A DNA stretch of 64,000 bases. Origin: Streptomyces sp. NRRL B-3428 (GTDB lineage Bacteria > Actinomycetota > Actinomycetes > Streptomycetales > Streptomycetaceae). A model generated the notes under the pieces. The model had not been told where the DNA came from. It saw nothing but the letters and a program-made list of their open reading frames with translations, and searched no databases. The translations under genes were made by a program, and so were the position numbers. Below, piece after piece: positions 1 to 7,059 of this stretch (within the stretch, counting starts at the first letter, position 1; the number at the start of each line of letters is the position of its first letter). The stretch lies in NCBI GenBank assembly GCA_000721375.1, contig JOGW01000029.1, positions 1 through 64,000 of the forward strand, written 5' to 3'.

Positions 1-81
1 CTCGGGATAGACAGCGGGACGGATGCGCTCTTCGAGCACACGCTTGAGGCGGGCCTCAACGAGGGCACGGTCGTCATGCAT
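1..81 (-). CDS. alpha-mannosidase, GH38 (N-terminal fragment, continues off the left edge)
   Basis: Only the first 27 codons are inside the window. The start is the ATG at 81-79, preceded by GGAG about 8 nt upstream. The peptide begins MHDDRALVEARLKRVLEE and continues with IRPAVYPE. It aligns without gaps to the first residues of the full GH38 alpha-mannosidase at 60808-63864 (MHDDRKLVQGRLERALRQ, then IRPAQYGE), so it is very probably a paralogue. There is no signal peptide, which fits a cytoplasmic enzyme. It starts 42 bp beyond the GH85 stop on the same strand, making it the last visible gene of the leftward glycan operon. The expected role is hydrolysis of alpha-linked mannose from imported N-glycan oligosaccharides. 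The family call rests entirely on the similarity of this short N-terminus; the catalytic domain lies outside the window. Confidence 0.75.
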   Translation of the reverse strand, partial: MHDDRALVEARLKRVLEERIRPAVYPE

Positions 82-123
82 GAGGGGACTCCAACTTCCT
101 TGAGGGAGCTGATGGTGCGGGTG

Positions 124-2172
124 CTACCAGGGGTGGGTGGTGCTCGCGGCCGGCGAGGTGGTGTAGACCTCCCCTACGGACCGCACTTCGAAGCGGATCT
201 CACGCTCGCCCTGCTCAGCAGTGAGACCCTTCACGTACGCGACAGACGCGCAGGTGCCGGTCAGATAGCGCTTGGCGCCGTCGGCCAGGACCCGCCACAG
301 CTCGTAATGCCGTACGGGACCGGATGCGCCCTGCCACGACAGCCTGAACTGGCCGTCGCCGGAGGCCTCGTCGACCTTGAGCCCGGCCGGTGCGGCGACC
401 GTTTCCTCGGCGTCCTGCACGAGCAGTCCGCCGAGCCGCCACTTCACGGCGCCGCTGCCGGTCAGCCGCACGGCCAGACCGTGGATCGTGCCGGTGCCGA
501 GCGAGGAGAGCCGGACGGTGGCCTCCGACCAGGAGGTGCCCGGGGTGCCCGCCGACAGGAAGGAGTACGTCAGCGGATCGCCGGCCTTGTCGGGTGCGCG
601 CAGGGCGACGCCGAGCTCGACCTGCACCGGACCGGAGACCGCGCGCTGGGCGAGGCGGACAACTGTGTCGGCGCTCAACGGGAGCCGGGTGTTGTGGAGT
701 TCGACCACCACGGGCGCATTGAGGGTGCCGTCGACCAGGACGGACGAGCCGCCACGCCAAGCGTCGGCGAAGTCCAGGGTCACGGCGGGCCGGGTGCCCG
801 TCGTCCGCACCACCCAGCGGCGGCCGGGCAGCACGTCCTGGAGACCGAGCTGGTTCCAGGCCGCGTCGGAGCGGGCCACGCCGCCGTCGTACCACTTGAG
901 GCCGTGCCCCGTGTTGAACGAGCAGCCGAAAGGCAGCGCACTGACCGTCGACTTGTCGGCGACCGCGGCGGCCGGTGCGCGCCAGGAGCCGGTCGACGGA
1001 CGTGACGGGTCGAGCGAGGTGCCGGTCCAGAACTGGTCGTCGGCGGCGTGGAACTGTCCGGGCGTACGGTCCGCGGGCAGGTGGTTGCGGGTCCACTCGG
1101 GCCGGTAGAACCCGAGGGAGGTGACATGGCTGCCGCCGTTCGGGAAGAGCGCCTCCCAGTTGACCGACTTGTTCCAGCCGGAGGCCTCGACGTCCACGCC
1201 CGCCCACAGCTCGTAGCGGTCACGGTCGAGGTTCTGGGCGAGCGTGCCGGAGGAACTCAGGTCCGCGGACGTCCAGTTGAAGTTGAGGAACATCGTGTCG
1301 GACTTCAGGAAGAAGTCCTGGTTCTGGCTGTTGAGGGCGTCCTGCCAGGAGATCGAGCCGCTCTCGACCATCGAGTCGTACCAGGTGATCCGCAGCCCGT
1401 GCGGCTCGCCGAGTCGCTTGAGTTCGGTGAGGAACTCCAACATCTGCGTGGCCAGGGCCGCGTCCCCGCCGCCCGTCTCGGTGTTCACGAACCAGCCGTC
1501 GAAGCCGTACGAGGTGGCCACCTGCACCAGCTTCTCGGCGATGGGGAAGCGCCCGAGCGCGTCCTTCTGCACGAGGTCGCGGGTCCACTGCAGTTTGCCG
1601 CCGTACGCGGTCGGCGGCAGGAAGATGTTGCCGACGACCGGGACTCCGTTGCGGTGCGCGGCGTCCACCACCGGGGCGTTGGGCGCGAGGATGATGCCCT
1701 CGCCCGAAGAGCCGCCCCAGAAGACCAGTTCGTCGATGTACGCCCAGTGCGTGAGCGCGTAGTAGTCGGCGCCGGCATGGCCCTGGGAGGGGTTGGCCGC
1801 GGTCGGGTTGAACGAGACCAGGGAGGAGATACGGCCCTGTCCCGCTCTCGCGGTGGTGTTCACCGCGACCGGCGTGAAGCGCTCGGCGAGCGGCACGGTG
1901 GAGCGGTTGTACGCCAGGTCGGCGTCCGTCTGCGGGGTCCACGCCTTCAGGGAGCGCCAGACGGCACCCGGGTCGGGGGTGCCGGTCGGCAGCGAGTCGG
2001 GGAACCAGTAGGAGGCGTACGGCTGGAGGTCCGCCGCGGCCTTCTTCCCGGCCCGTGTGGTGGCCTGGGCCGGGAAGGAGGGGGCGGCCAGAGCGGCCGC
2101 GGCGGCCGCCGAGCTGAGGACAACGGTGCGACGGGTGGGACGTATCTGACGGTTGGGGCGTGACTGCGTCAT
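124..2172 (-). CDS. secreted endo-beta-N-acetylglucosaminidase, GH85
   Basis: This 682-residue enzyme is predicted to cleave the GlcNAc-beta-1,4-GlcNAc core of N-glycans outside the cell. A twin-arginine signal (RPTRRTVVLSS, then an Ala-rich core, cleavage near AQA at about residue 37) directs Tat export. The TIM-barrel domain starts at about residue 45 with YASYWFPDSLP. The GH85 active-site signature DGWFVNTETG is at residues 225-234, giving the expected Asn-x-Glu pair: N230 orients the substrate 2-acetamido group and E232 is the acid/base. A beta-sandwich and a fibronectin-III-like C-terminus (about 595-680) follow. It lies 37 bp downstream of the GH5-like gene and 42 bp upstream of the GH38 start, inside the ABC-transporter operon. 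It is the only secreted hydrolase of the locus, so it probably performs the first, extracellular step. Confidence 0.9.
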   Translation of the reverse strand: MTQSRPNRQIRPTRRTVVLSSAAAAAALAAPSFPAQATTRAGKKAAADLQPYASYWFPDSLPTGTPDPGAVWRSLKAWTPQTDADLAYNRSTVPLAERFTPVAVNTTARAGQGRISSLVSFNPTAANPSQGHAGADYYALTHWAYIDELVFWGGSSGEGIILAPNAPVVDAAHRNGVPVVGNIFLPPTAYGGKLQWTRDLVQKDALGRFPIAEKLVQVATSYGFDGWFVNTETGGGDAALATQMLEFLTELKRLGEPHGLRITWYDSMVESGSISWQDALNSQNQDFFLKSDTMFLNFNWTSADLSSSGTLAQNLDRDRYELWAGVDVEASGWNKSVNWEALFPNGGSHVTSLGFYRPEWTRNHLPADRTPGQFHAADDQFWTGTSLDPSRPSTGSWRAPAAAVADKSTVSALPFGCSFNTGHGLKWYDGGVARSDAAWNQLGLQDVLPGRRWVVRTTGTRPAVTLDFADAWRGGSSVLVDGTLNAPVVVELHNTRLPLSADTVVRLAQRAVSGPVQVELGVALRAPDKAGDPLTYSFLSAGTPGTSWSEATVRLSSLGTGTIHGLAVRLTGSGAVKWRLGGLLVQDAEETVAAPAGLKVDEASGDGQFRLSWQGASGPVRHYELWRVLADGAKRYLTGTCASVAYVKGLTAEQGEREIRFEVRSVGEVYTTSPAASTTHPW

Positions 2173-2209
2173 TGCAGAGATGCTCCTTGAGGGGAAGGTG
2201 AGCCGGCTG

Positions 2210-3481
2210 TCAGTCGACCTCTTCAGGGCTGACCACCGCGGTGATCCCGCGCGCGGCCAGGTGCTCCTTGTCGTGCTCGTGCTCGGCCAGGACCACGGCG
2301 GGGCGTACGCCCTGAGCCGTCAGACGGTGCCAGGCCTCGAAGAAGGCGCCGCCAGGACCGCAGAGTTCACGGTGCGGCGAAGCGACGGTGTCCCCGGTGT
2401 CGAGGACCAGTGCGGTCGTACGGGGAGCGGGCGCGTACTCCTTGCCCTGCCACTCCTGCACGATCCGGGAGATGGCCGCCCCTGCCGGCTTGACCTGGCG
2501 CTCATTGGTCAACAGGCCGAGGCTGTACTCGAGTTCGGGGAAGTCGGCGAGCTCGCGGGACACGTCGTGCGAGCACCACCAGGTCACGCCCCACACATCC
2601 GTGCAGTCCAGCGCGTTGGCAATGGTCCGCTCGGTGAAGTGGGCGGCGTGCTCGGCGGGGATGTGCGGGGCGGGGGCGCCCACCTCCTGCAGCCACACGG
2701 GACGCTTCACGTCCGTGTGCCAGGCGCGGGCCAGCTCGATCATGTACGCGGCGTGGTGCTCGGTCGCCACGCCCGTACGGCCGTGGCGCTGGGCCGTCCC
2801 GTTGAACACCCACGAGTGCACCGCGGTCGCCCCGCCGAGCCGGGCGGCCTGCGCCGGGGTGAAGGGGTGCGCGTCCTGGTACCAGGCGGCGTCGTACTCG
2901 GCGTGCAGATGGAACTTTCCGGGCGCGCCCGCCTCGCACGCGGCGAGCATCCGCTCCAGCCAACTGGCCGCCTGCTCATGGGAGATACGGTCCGGATCGG
3001 GGTGCGGATCGTGCGAGAACTGGTTGATCTCGTTGCCGATGGTCATGCCCAGGAAGTTCGGCCGGTCGGCGAGTGCGGCGGCGAGCGTCCGGAGGTACTC
3101 CTCCTGCCCGGAGATCACCTCGGGGTCCGAGAAGATGTTGCGCCGATGCCAGGTCTGGGTCCACGCCGGCAGGAAGTCGAAGCTCGACAGATGGCCCTGC
3201 AGACCGTCCACATTGACGTCGAGCCCGCGCTCGGCCGCCGCGTCGGCCAGCTCCACCAGCTGCTCGACGGCGCGCGGCCTGATGAGCGTGCGGTTGGGCT
3301 GGAACAGCGGCCACAGCGGGAAGACCCGGATGTGGTCGAGGCCGAGCGAGGCGATGGAGTCCAGGTCGGCCCGTACGGCGTCGAGGTCGAAGTCGAGCCA
3401 GTGGTGGAACCAGCCCTTGGTGGGCGTGTAGTTGGCACCGAAGCGGGGCGCGGCGGCGTGTGGGCGGGCAGCGTCGGGCAT
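2210..3481 (-). CDS. intracellular GH5-family glycosidase, probable N-glycan beta-mannosidase
   Basis: A 423-residue GH5-like TIM barrel (clan GH-A). The N-terminus FGANYTPTKGWFHHWLDFD and the retaining catalytic pair are visible: acid/base E151 in TIGNEINQF and nucleophile E266 in PVWLQEVGAP. There is no signal peptide, so it should act on imported sugar. Position and the partners GH85, GH38 and ROK match Bifidobacterium N-glycan loci in which a GH5_18 beta-mannosidase splits Man-beta-1,4-GlcNAc. That specificity is inferred from context; cellulase or mannanase activity cannot be excluded from sequence alone. The start is the ATG at 3481, 50 bp after the permease stop. Confidence 0.75.
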   Translation of the reverse strand: MPDAARPHAAAPRFGANYTPTKGWFHHWLDFDLDAVRADLDSIASLGLDHIRVFPLWPLFQPNRTLIRPRAVEQLVELADAAAERGLDVNVDGLQGHLSSFDFLPAWTQTWHRRNIFSDPEVISGQEEYLRTLAAALADRPNFLGMTIGNEINQFSHDPHPDPDRISHEQAASWLERMLAACEAGAPGKFHLHAEYDAAWYQDAHPFTPAQAARLGGATAVHSWVFNGTAQRHGRTGVATEHHAAYMIELARAWHTDVKRPVWLQEVGAPAPHIPAEHAAHFTERTIANALDCTDVWGVTWWCSHDVSRELADFPELEYSLGLLTNERQVKPAGAAISRIVQEWQGKEYAPAPRTTALVLDTGDTVASPHRELCGPGGAFFEAWHRLTAQGVRPAVVLAEHEHDKEHLAARGITAVVSPEEVD

Positions 3482-3531
3482 GGGGGTCCTTGCGTTGCGT
3501 ACGAGAGGCGGGATGCAGCGTTGGGTCGAGG

Positions 3532-4443
3532 TCAGCCCTTGACGGCGCCCTCACCCACCCCGCGGAAGAAGAAGCGCTGCAGGCTCGCGAACAGGACGAT
3601 CAGCGGTGCGACGGCGATGATCGTGCCGGCCGCCACCAGACGCTGGTTGTTCGCGAAGGTGCCGTGCAGATAGTTCAGACCGATGGTGAGCGTGAAGTTG
3701 GACTGGTCGCTCAGCACGATCAGCGGCCACAGGAAGTCGTCCCAGGCGCCCATGAAGGCGAAGATCGCGACGACCGCGAGGGTGCCCTTCACGGCGGGCA
3801 GCGCGATCCTCGTGAACCGCTGCCACGCGTTGGCGCCGTCGACGAAGGCGGCCTCTTCGATCTCGTACGGGATGTTCGAGAAGGCGTTGCGCATCAGGAG
3901 CACGTTCAGTGCGCCGATACAGCCGGGCAGCACCACACCAGTGAGGGTGTTGTTGAGGCCGAGCTCCCGCATGGTCATGAACTGGGCGATGATGATCGAC
4001 TCGACGGGCACCAGCATGGCCATCACGAAGGCGACCGTGGCGAGCTTTCGGCCCCTGAACTTCAGGCGGGCCAGGGCGTATCCGGCGAGTGCGGCGCCGA
4101 CCACGTTGGTGAGGACGTTGGCCAGGGCCACCTTCAGCGAGTTGAGCGCGAAGTCCCAGACCGGGATCAGCTCGGCGACCTTGGTGTAGTTGTCGAAGGT
4201 CGGCTCGGAGGGCAGCAGCTTCGGCGGGTAGCTGTAGATGTCCTCGCCGGCTCCCTTGAGGGAGGTGGAAAGCTGCCACAGGAAGGGGCCGACCATGATC
4301 GCGAACATGACCAGGAGCAGCAGATAGCGCAGCACCAGCTTCCACACCGGCGGGCGGCGGCCGCCGTCGGCGAGGAACTTGTCCTTCACGGACCTGCGGG
4401 ACTTACGCGCCTTCGCGGGCCGGTCGAGCGTCTGCGCGCTCAT
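3532..4443 (-). CDS. carbohydrate ABC transporter permease, MalG-like
   Basis: A 303-residue inner-membrane permease. The N-terminal 30 residues are basic (AKARKSRRSVKDK), followed by six predicted membrane spans starting at LRYLLLLVMFAIMVGPFLW. The EAA loop that contacts the ATPase is EEAAFVDGANAWQRFTRIALP. The start MSAQTLDRP at 4443-4441 overlaps the stop of the MalF-like gene by 4 bp (ATGA), indicating translational coupling. The reading frame stays open upstream to 5286, but that extension is antisense-like shadow inside the partner permease. No ATPase gene is present in the window; Streptomyces systems of this type normally share the multi-system ATPase MsiK. Confidence 0.93.
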   Translation of the reverse strand: MSAQTLDRPAKARKSRRSVKDKFLADGGRRPPVWKLVLRYLLLLVMFAIMVGPFLWQLSTSLKGAGEDIYSYPPKLLPSEPTFDNYTKVAELIPVWDFALNSLKVALANVLTNVVGAALAGYALARLKFRGRKLATVAFVMAMLVPVESIIIAQFMTMRELGLNNTLTGVVLPGCIGALNVLLMRNAFSNIPYEIEEAAFVDGANAWQRFTRIALPAVKGTLAVVAIFAFMGAWDDFLWPLIVLSDQSNFTLTIGLNYLHGTFANNQRLVAAGTIIAVAPLIVLFASLQRFFFRGVGEGAVKG

Positions 4444-5450
4444 GCGTCCTTCTCCTTCTTGTCCGCCTTCAGGACGAGCAGCATCAGCCCGAGTGTGAGC
4501 ACGAAGACGACGACCGAGATCGCGGAGGCATAGCCGACCCGGCCGCTCAGACCAGTGCCGACCTGCTTGATCAGCATGACGAGCGTGGTGTCCTCGCCGC
4601 CGGGACCGCCGTTGGGCCCGGCCATCAGATAGACCTCGGAGAAGACCTTGAAGGCGTTGACCGAGGAGAGCGCGGCGACGAGCACCATCGTCGAGCGCAC
4701 GGCCGGAACCGTCACGGTGAAGAAGCGGCGGATCGCACCCGCGCCGTCCACGGCCGCGGCCTCGTGCAGCTCCTTCGGGACGTTCCCGAGCGCGGCCATG
4801 TAAATGATCATGTAGTAGCCGAGGCCCTTCCAGACGGTGACCAGCATGGCGCTGATGAGCAGCAGCCACTGGTCGCTCAGGAAGGCGATGGGCCCGACAC
4901 CGATCGCACCGAGCACGGCGTTGACCAGACCGCGGTCGTCGAGCATCCACACCCAGATCAGACCGACCACCACGACGGAGGCGACGACGGGGGTGTAGAA
5001 GGCGGAGCGGAAGAACGAGATGCCCGGCAGATAGCGCTGCACCAGCATCGCGATGAGCAGCGGCAGCAGGACCAGCGGCGGAACGACGCCCACGATGTAG
5101 AGCAGGCTGTTGCGCAGCGCGATCCAGAACGTGTCGTCGTGCCACAGCTCTGCGTAGTTCGCGCCGCCGACCCACTTGCCGGCGATCAGCGTGCGCTGGT
5201 CCGTGAACGAACTCGACACCGTCGAGAAGAACGGAAACAGCACGAACGACCCGATGATCGCGAACCCCGGCAGCAGAAACAGCCACGGCGTGCTCGGCAG
5301 ATGGGTCCGGATACCGCGCCGCTTGGGCGGGCCCGGGCGGCCCGGGCCGCCACCGGAAGCGGCGGCGGCGCGGGCGGTGGGGTCCGAGGAGTCGGTGGCC
5401 GGTCCGGTCTTGGCAACCGGCCCACCGTTCCTCGTCGAGGTGTCACTCAT
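4440..5450 (-). CDS. carbohydrate ABC transporter permease, MalF-like
   Basis: A 336-residue permease with a long polar, Gly/Pro-rich cytoplasmic N-terminus (about 1-50), then six predicted transmembrane helices starting at WLFLLPGFAIIGSFVLFPFF. The EAA motif is HEAAAVDGAGAIRRFFTVTVP, the coupling-helix site. With the MalG-like protein it forms the transmembrane channel for the sugar taken up by the lipoprotein encoded immediately upstream. The start codon lies 25 bp after the solute-binding protein stop, and its own stop overlaps the next start. The binding protein and nearby glycosidases suggest the substrate is an N-glycan-derived oligosaccharide. Confidence 0.93.
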   Translation of the reverse strand: MSDTSTRNGGPVAKTGPATDSSDPTARAAAASGGGPGRPGPPKRRGIRTHLPSTPWLFLLPGFAIIGSFVLFPFFSTVSSSFTDQRTLIAGKWVGGANYAELWHDDTFWIALRNSLLYIVGVVPPLVLLPLLIAMLVQRYLPGISFFRSAFYTPVVASVVVVGLIWVWMLDDRGLVNAVLGAIGVGPIAFLSDQWLLLISAMLVTVWKGLGYYMIIYMAALGNVPKELHEAAAVDGAGAIRRFFTVTVPAVRSTMVLVAALSSVNAFKVFSEVYLMAGPNGGPGGEDTTLVMLIKQVGTGLSGRVGYASAISVVVFVLTLGLMLLVLKADKKEKDA

Positions 5451-5475
5451 GACGTACGGTCCTCGGCGCGCCGGA

Positions 5476-6780
5476 TCAGCCGGCCTGCTGGAGCAGCTTG
5501 TCGCACTCGGCGACCGCGTCGTCCATGGCCTGCTTGGCGGACTTCTTGCCCTGCATGGCCTTGGCGACCTCGTTCTTGAGGACCGTCTTCATCTGCTCGG
5601 TGAAGACCACCGGGGTGTAGTTGACCGCGGTCTTCAGGGCCTCGGCCGCGGCGACACGGACGCGGCCCTCGTCGGTGCCGTCGTCCTTGGTGTAGTACTC
5701 GCCGTCCAGGCTGCCCTTGGTGGACGGGAAGATCGCGACCTGCCGGCCGAACTCCTCCTGGTTGGCGGCGTTGGTGACCCAGTGCGCGAACTCGATCGCG
5801 GCCGGCTTGACCTTCGACTGGGCGTTCACCATCAGGCCCTGGACGTACATGTTGTCCTTGCCCGTGTTGTTCACCGCGGGCGTGATGCCGATGTTCTTGT
5901 AGAGGCTCGGAGCCTCTTCCTTATACGTCTTGAGGTCGTTGGCGCCGCCGGGGTTCATGGCGATCTGCTGCTGCTGGAACTTACGGCCCGCGGACTCGGC
6001 GACGGCGGTCAGCGCCTGCTCGTCGAGCGCGCCCTTGTCGTAGAGCTCCTTGTACTTCTCGACGAGCTCGACACCCTTGGCGTCGTTGAAGGTGAACTTG
6101 GTCTTGTCCGCGTTCATCAGCTCGACGCCGTAGCGCCCGAAGTCCTCGACGGCCGGGGCGTTGGCCAGCATGGCGACCTTGCCCTTGCTGTTCTCCGCCA
6201 TCTTCAGGGCGTCCGCGAAGAGCTGGTCGTACGAGGTCGGCGGCTTCTCGGGGTCGAGTCCGGCGTCCTTGAACAGGGCCTTGTTGTAGAACATCGGGCC
6301 GGTGTTCAGGTACCAGGGGAAGGCGTACGTGCCCGTCTTGCCCGGCATCTCGTGGCCCTTCCAGGCGCCTTCGAGGTACTCGCTCTTGAACTTGGCGGCG
6401 GCCGGGTCCTCGTCGAGGTTGAGCGCGAGACCGGCCTTGGCGAGCGGGGTGGCGAGGTCGGGGGCGACGTTCACGACGTCGGGGAGCGTGCCGGCGGTGG
6501 CGTCCGCGCTCAGCTTGTCCGCGTAGCCCTCGGCGGGCTGGTCGATCCACTCGACCTCGACGTCCGGGTACTTCTTCTCGAAGCCGTCGATGACGCCCTC
6601 GAAGTAGCCCTTGAAGTTGGTCTTCAGGTTCCAGGTCTGGAACTTGACCGTGCCCTCGACCTTCCCGGACGACTCGCTCTTCCCGTCGCCGCCGGATCCG
6701 GTGCCTCCGCACGCCGTGACGACGAGTGCTGAGGTGACCGCGAAGGCGGTGGCTGTGGCGACGCGACGGGATATTCGCAT
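5476..6780 (-). CDS. extracellular sugar-binding lipoprotein of the ABC transporter
   Basis: A 434-residue family 1 (cluster B) solute-binding lipoprotein. The signal peptide MRISRRVATATAFAV ends in the lipobox VTAC (lipidated Cys24), followed by a GGTGSGGDG tether. The mature domain (KFQTWNLKTNFKGYFEGV, VEVEWIDQPAEGYADKLSAD) is typical of sugar-binding proteins. I chose the ATG at 6780 because AAAGGAG lies upstream at ideal spacing and the signal peptide begins there; the open frame to 6888 adds a non-signal segment. It is the first gene of the leftward operon and should set its specificity. A candidate LacI-controlled promoter lies at 6934-6963, with a second promoter-like pair closer in. 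Confidence 0.92.
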   Translation of the reverse strand: MRISRRVATATAFAVTSALVVTACGGTGSGGDGKSESSGKVEGTVKFQTWNLKTNFKGYFEGVIDGFEKKYPDVEVEWIDQPAEGYADKLSADATAGTLPDVVNVAPDLATPLAKAGLALNLDEDPAAAKFKSEYLEGAWKGHEMPGKTGTYAFPWYLNTGPMFYNKALFKDAGLDPEKPPTSYDQLFADALKMAENSKGKVAMLANAPAVEDFGRYGVELMNADKTKFTFNDAKGVELVEKYKELYDKGALDEQALTAVAESAGRKFQQQQIAMNPGGANDLKTYKEEAPSLYKNIGITPAVNNTGKDNMYVQGLMVNAQSKVKPAAIEFAHWVTNAANQEEFGRQVAIFPSTKGSLDGEYYTKDDGTDEGRVRVAAAEALKTAVNYTPVVFTEQMKTVLKNEVAKAMQGKKSAKQAMDDAVAECDKLLQQAG

Positions 6781-6840
6781 GGCCGGGGCTCCTTTGCTCG
6801 GACCGAATACCGAATACGAAAGAAAAGCGACTGCGCCGAA

Positions 6841-6870
6841 ATACTCACCAGCGGACCCCGGTGAAGTCAA
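6841..6870 (-). promoter_or_regulatory. possible second promoter of the leftward sugar-uptake operon
   Basis: On the minus strand, TTGACT (6870-6865) and GAGTAT (6846-6841) are separated by 18 bp, about 60 bp before the binding-protein start. This is an acceptable housekeeping-sigma promoter. It lacks an operator, so it could give basal expression alongside the operator-containing promoter further upstream. Confidence 0.4.
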
Positions 6871-6933
6871 CACATTTCTTATCCCCAAAGGGCCCGACTT
6901 CCAGGGACGTTAGCCCATGGCAGCGCGGCGCCG

Positions 6934-6963
6934 AGGCTACTAATGCGCTTTAGCTCATGTCAA
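6934..6963 (-). promoter_or_regulatory. main promoter of the leftward operon with embedded operator
   Basis: On the minus strand a perfect -35 TTGACA (6963-6958) and -10 TAGCCT (6939-6934) are spaced 18 bp apart. The 14-bp palindrome O1 (6940-6953) occupies most of that spacer and abuts the -10, so a bound LacI-family repressor would block RNA polymerase. Confidence 0.6.
6940..6953. promoter_or_regulatory. LacI-family operator O1
   Basis: CTAATGCGCTTTAG is a near-perfect inverted repeat around a central CG, the usual geometry of LacI/GalR operators. It differs from O2 at 7032-7045 in one base. Since a lacI gene is in the divergent operon, autoregulation by that protein is the simplest inference. 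Confidence 0.72.
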
Positions 6964-6994
6964 CACCCTGGCCTCACCCAGGACCTACGGGCGC

Positions 6995-7024
6995 TTGACA
7001 CGCGCCCGGAGCACCCCTCAGGGT
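6995..7024 (+). promoter_or_regulatory. promoter of the GH38-lacI-ROK operon
   Basis: A perfect TTGACA (6995-7000) is followed after 18 bp by CAGGGT (7019-7024), predicting a start near 7031. The -35 sits in the loop of a 6-bp inverted repeat (GGGCGC 6989-6994 / GCGCCC 7002-7007). Operator O2 begins at the predicted start. Confidence 0.5.
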
Positions 7025-7031
7025 GTGATCA

Positions 7032-7045
7032 CTAATGCGGTTTAG
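7032..7045. promoter_or_regulatory. LacI-family operator O2
   Basis: CTAATGCGGTTTAG matches O1 at 13 of 14 positions. It lies just upstream of the ribosome-binding site (TAAGGAAG) and GTG start of the GH38 gene, at about +1 to +15 of the predicted transcript. Its centre is 92 bp from that of O1, a distance that would permit looping by a tetrameric or dimer-of-dimers repressor. Confidence 0.7.
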
Positions 7046-7059
7046 GTAAGGAAGTCCCA

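Noticed and set aside
2153..3673. Long open frame on the plus strand across the GH5-like gene
   Set aside because: Antisense shadow. The GC-rich third positions keep the opposite frame open, the translation is Arg/Gly/Val-rich without motifs, and the minus-strand protein has clear catalytic residues.
4443..5286. N-terminal extension of the MalG-like permease
   Set aside because: The frame is open but overlaps the MalF-like gene in another frame, and the ATGA overlap with a proper start at 4443 is the usual arrangement.
5176..6732. 518-residue open frame antisense to the binding-protein gene
   Set aside because: Low-complexity Leu/Val/Gly-rich translation without domain; the opposite strand encodes a lipoprotein with signal and lipobox.
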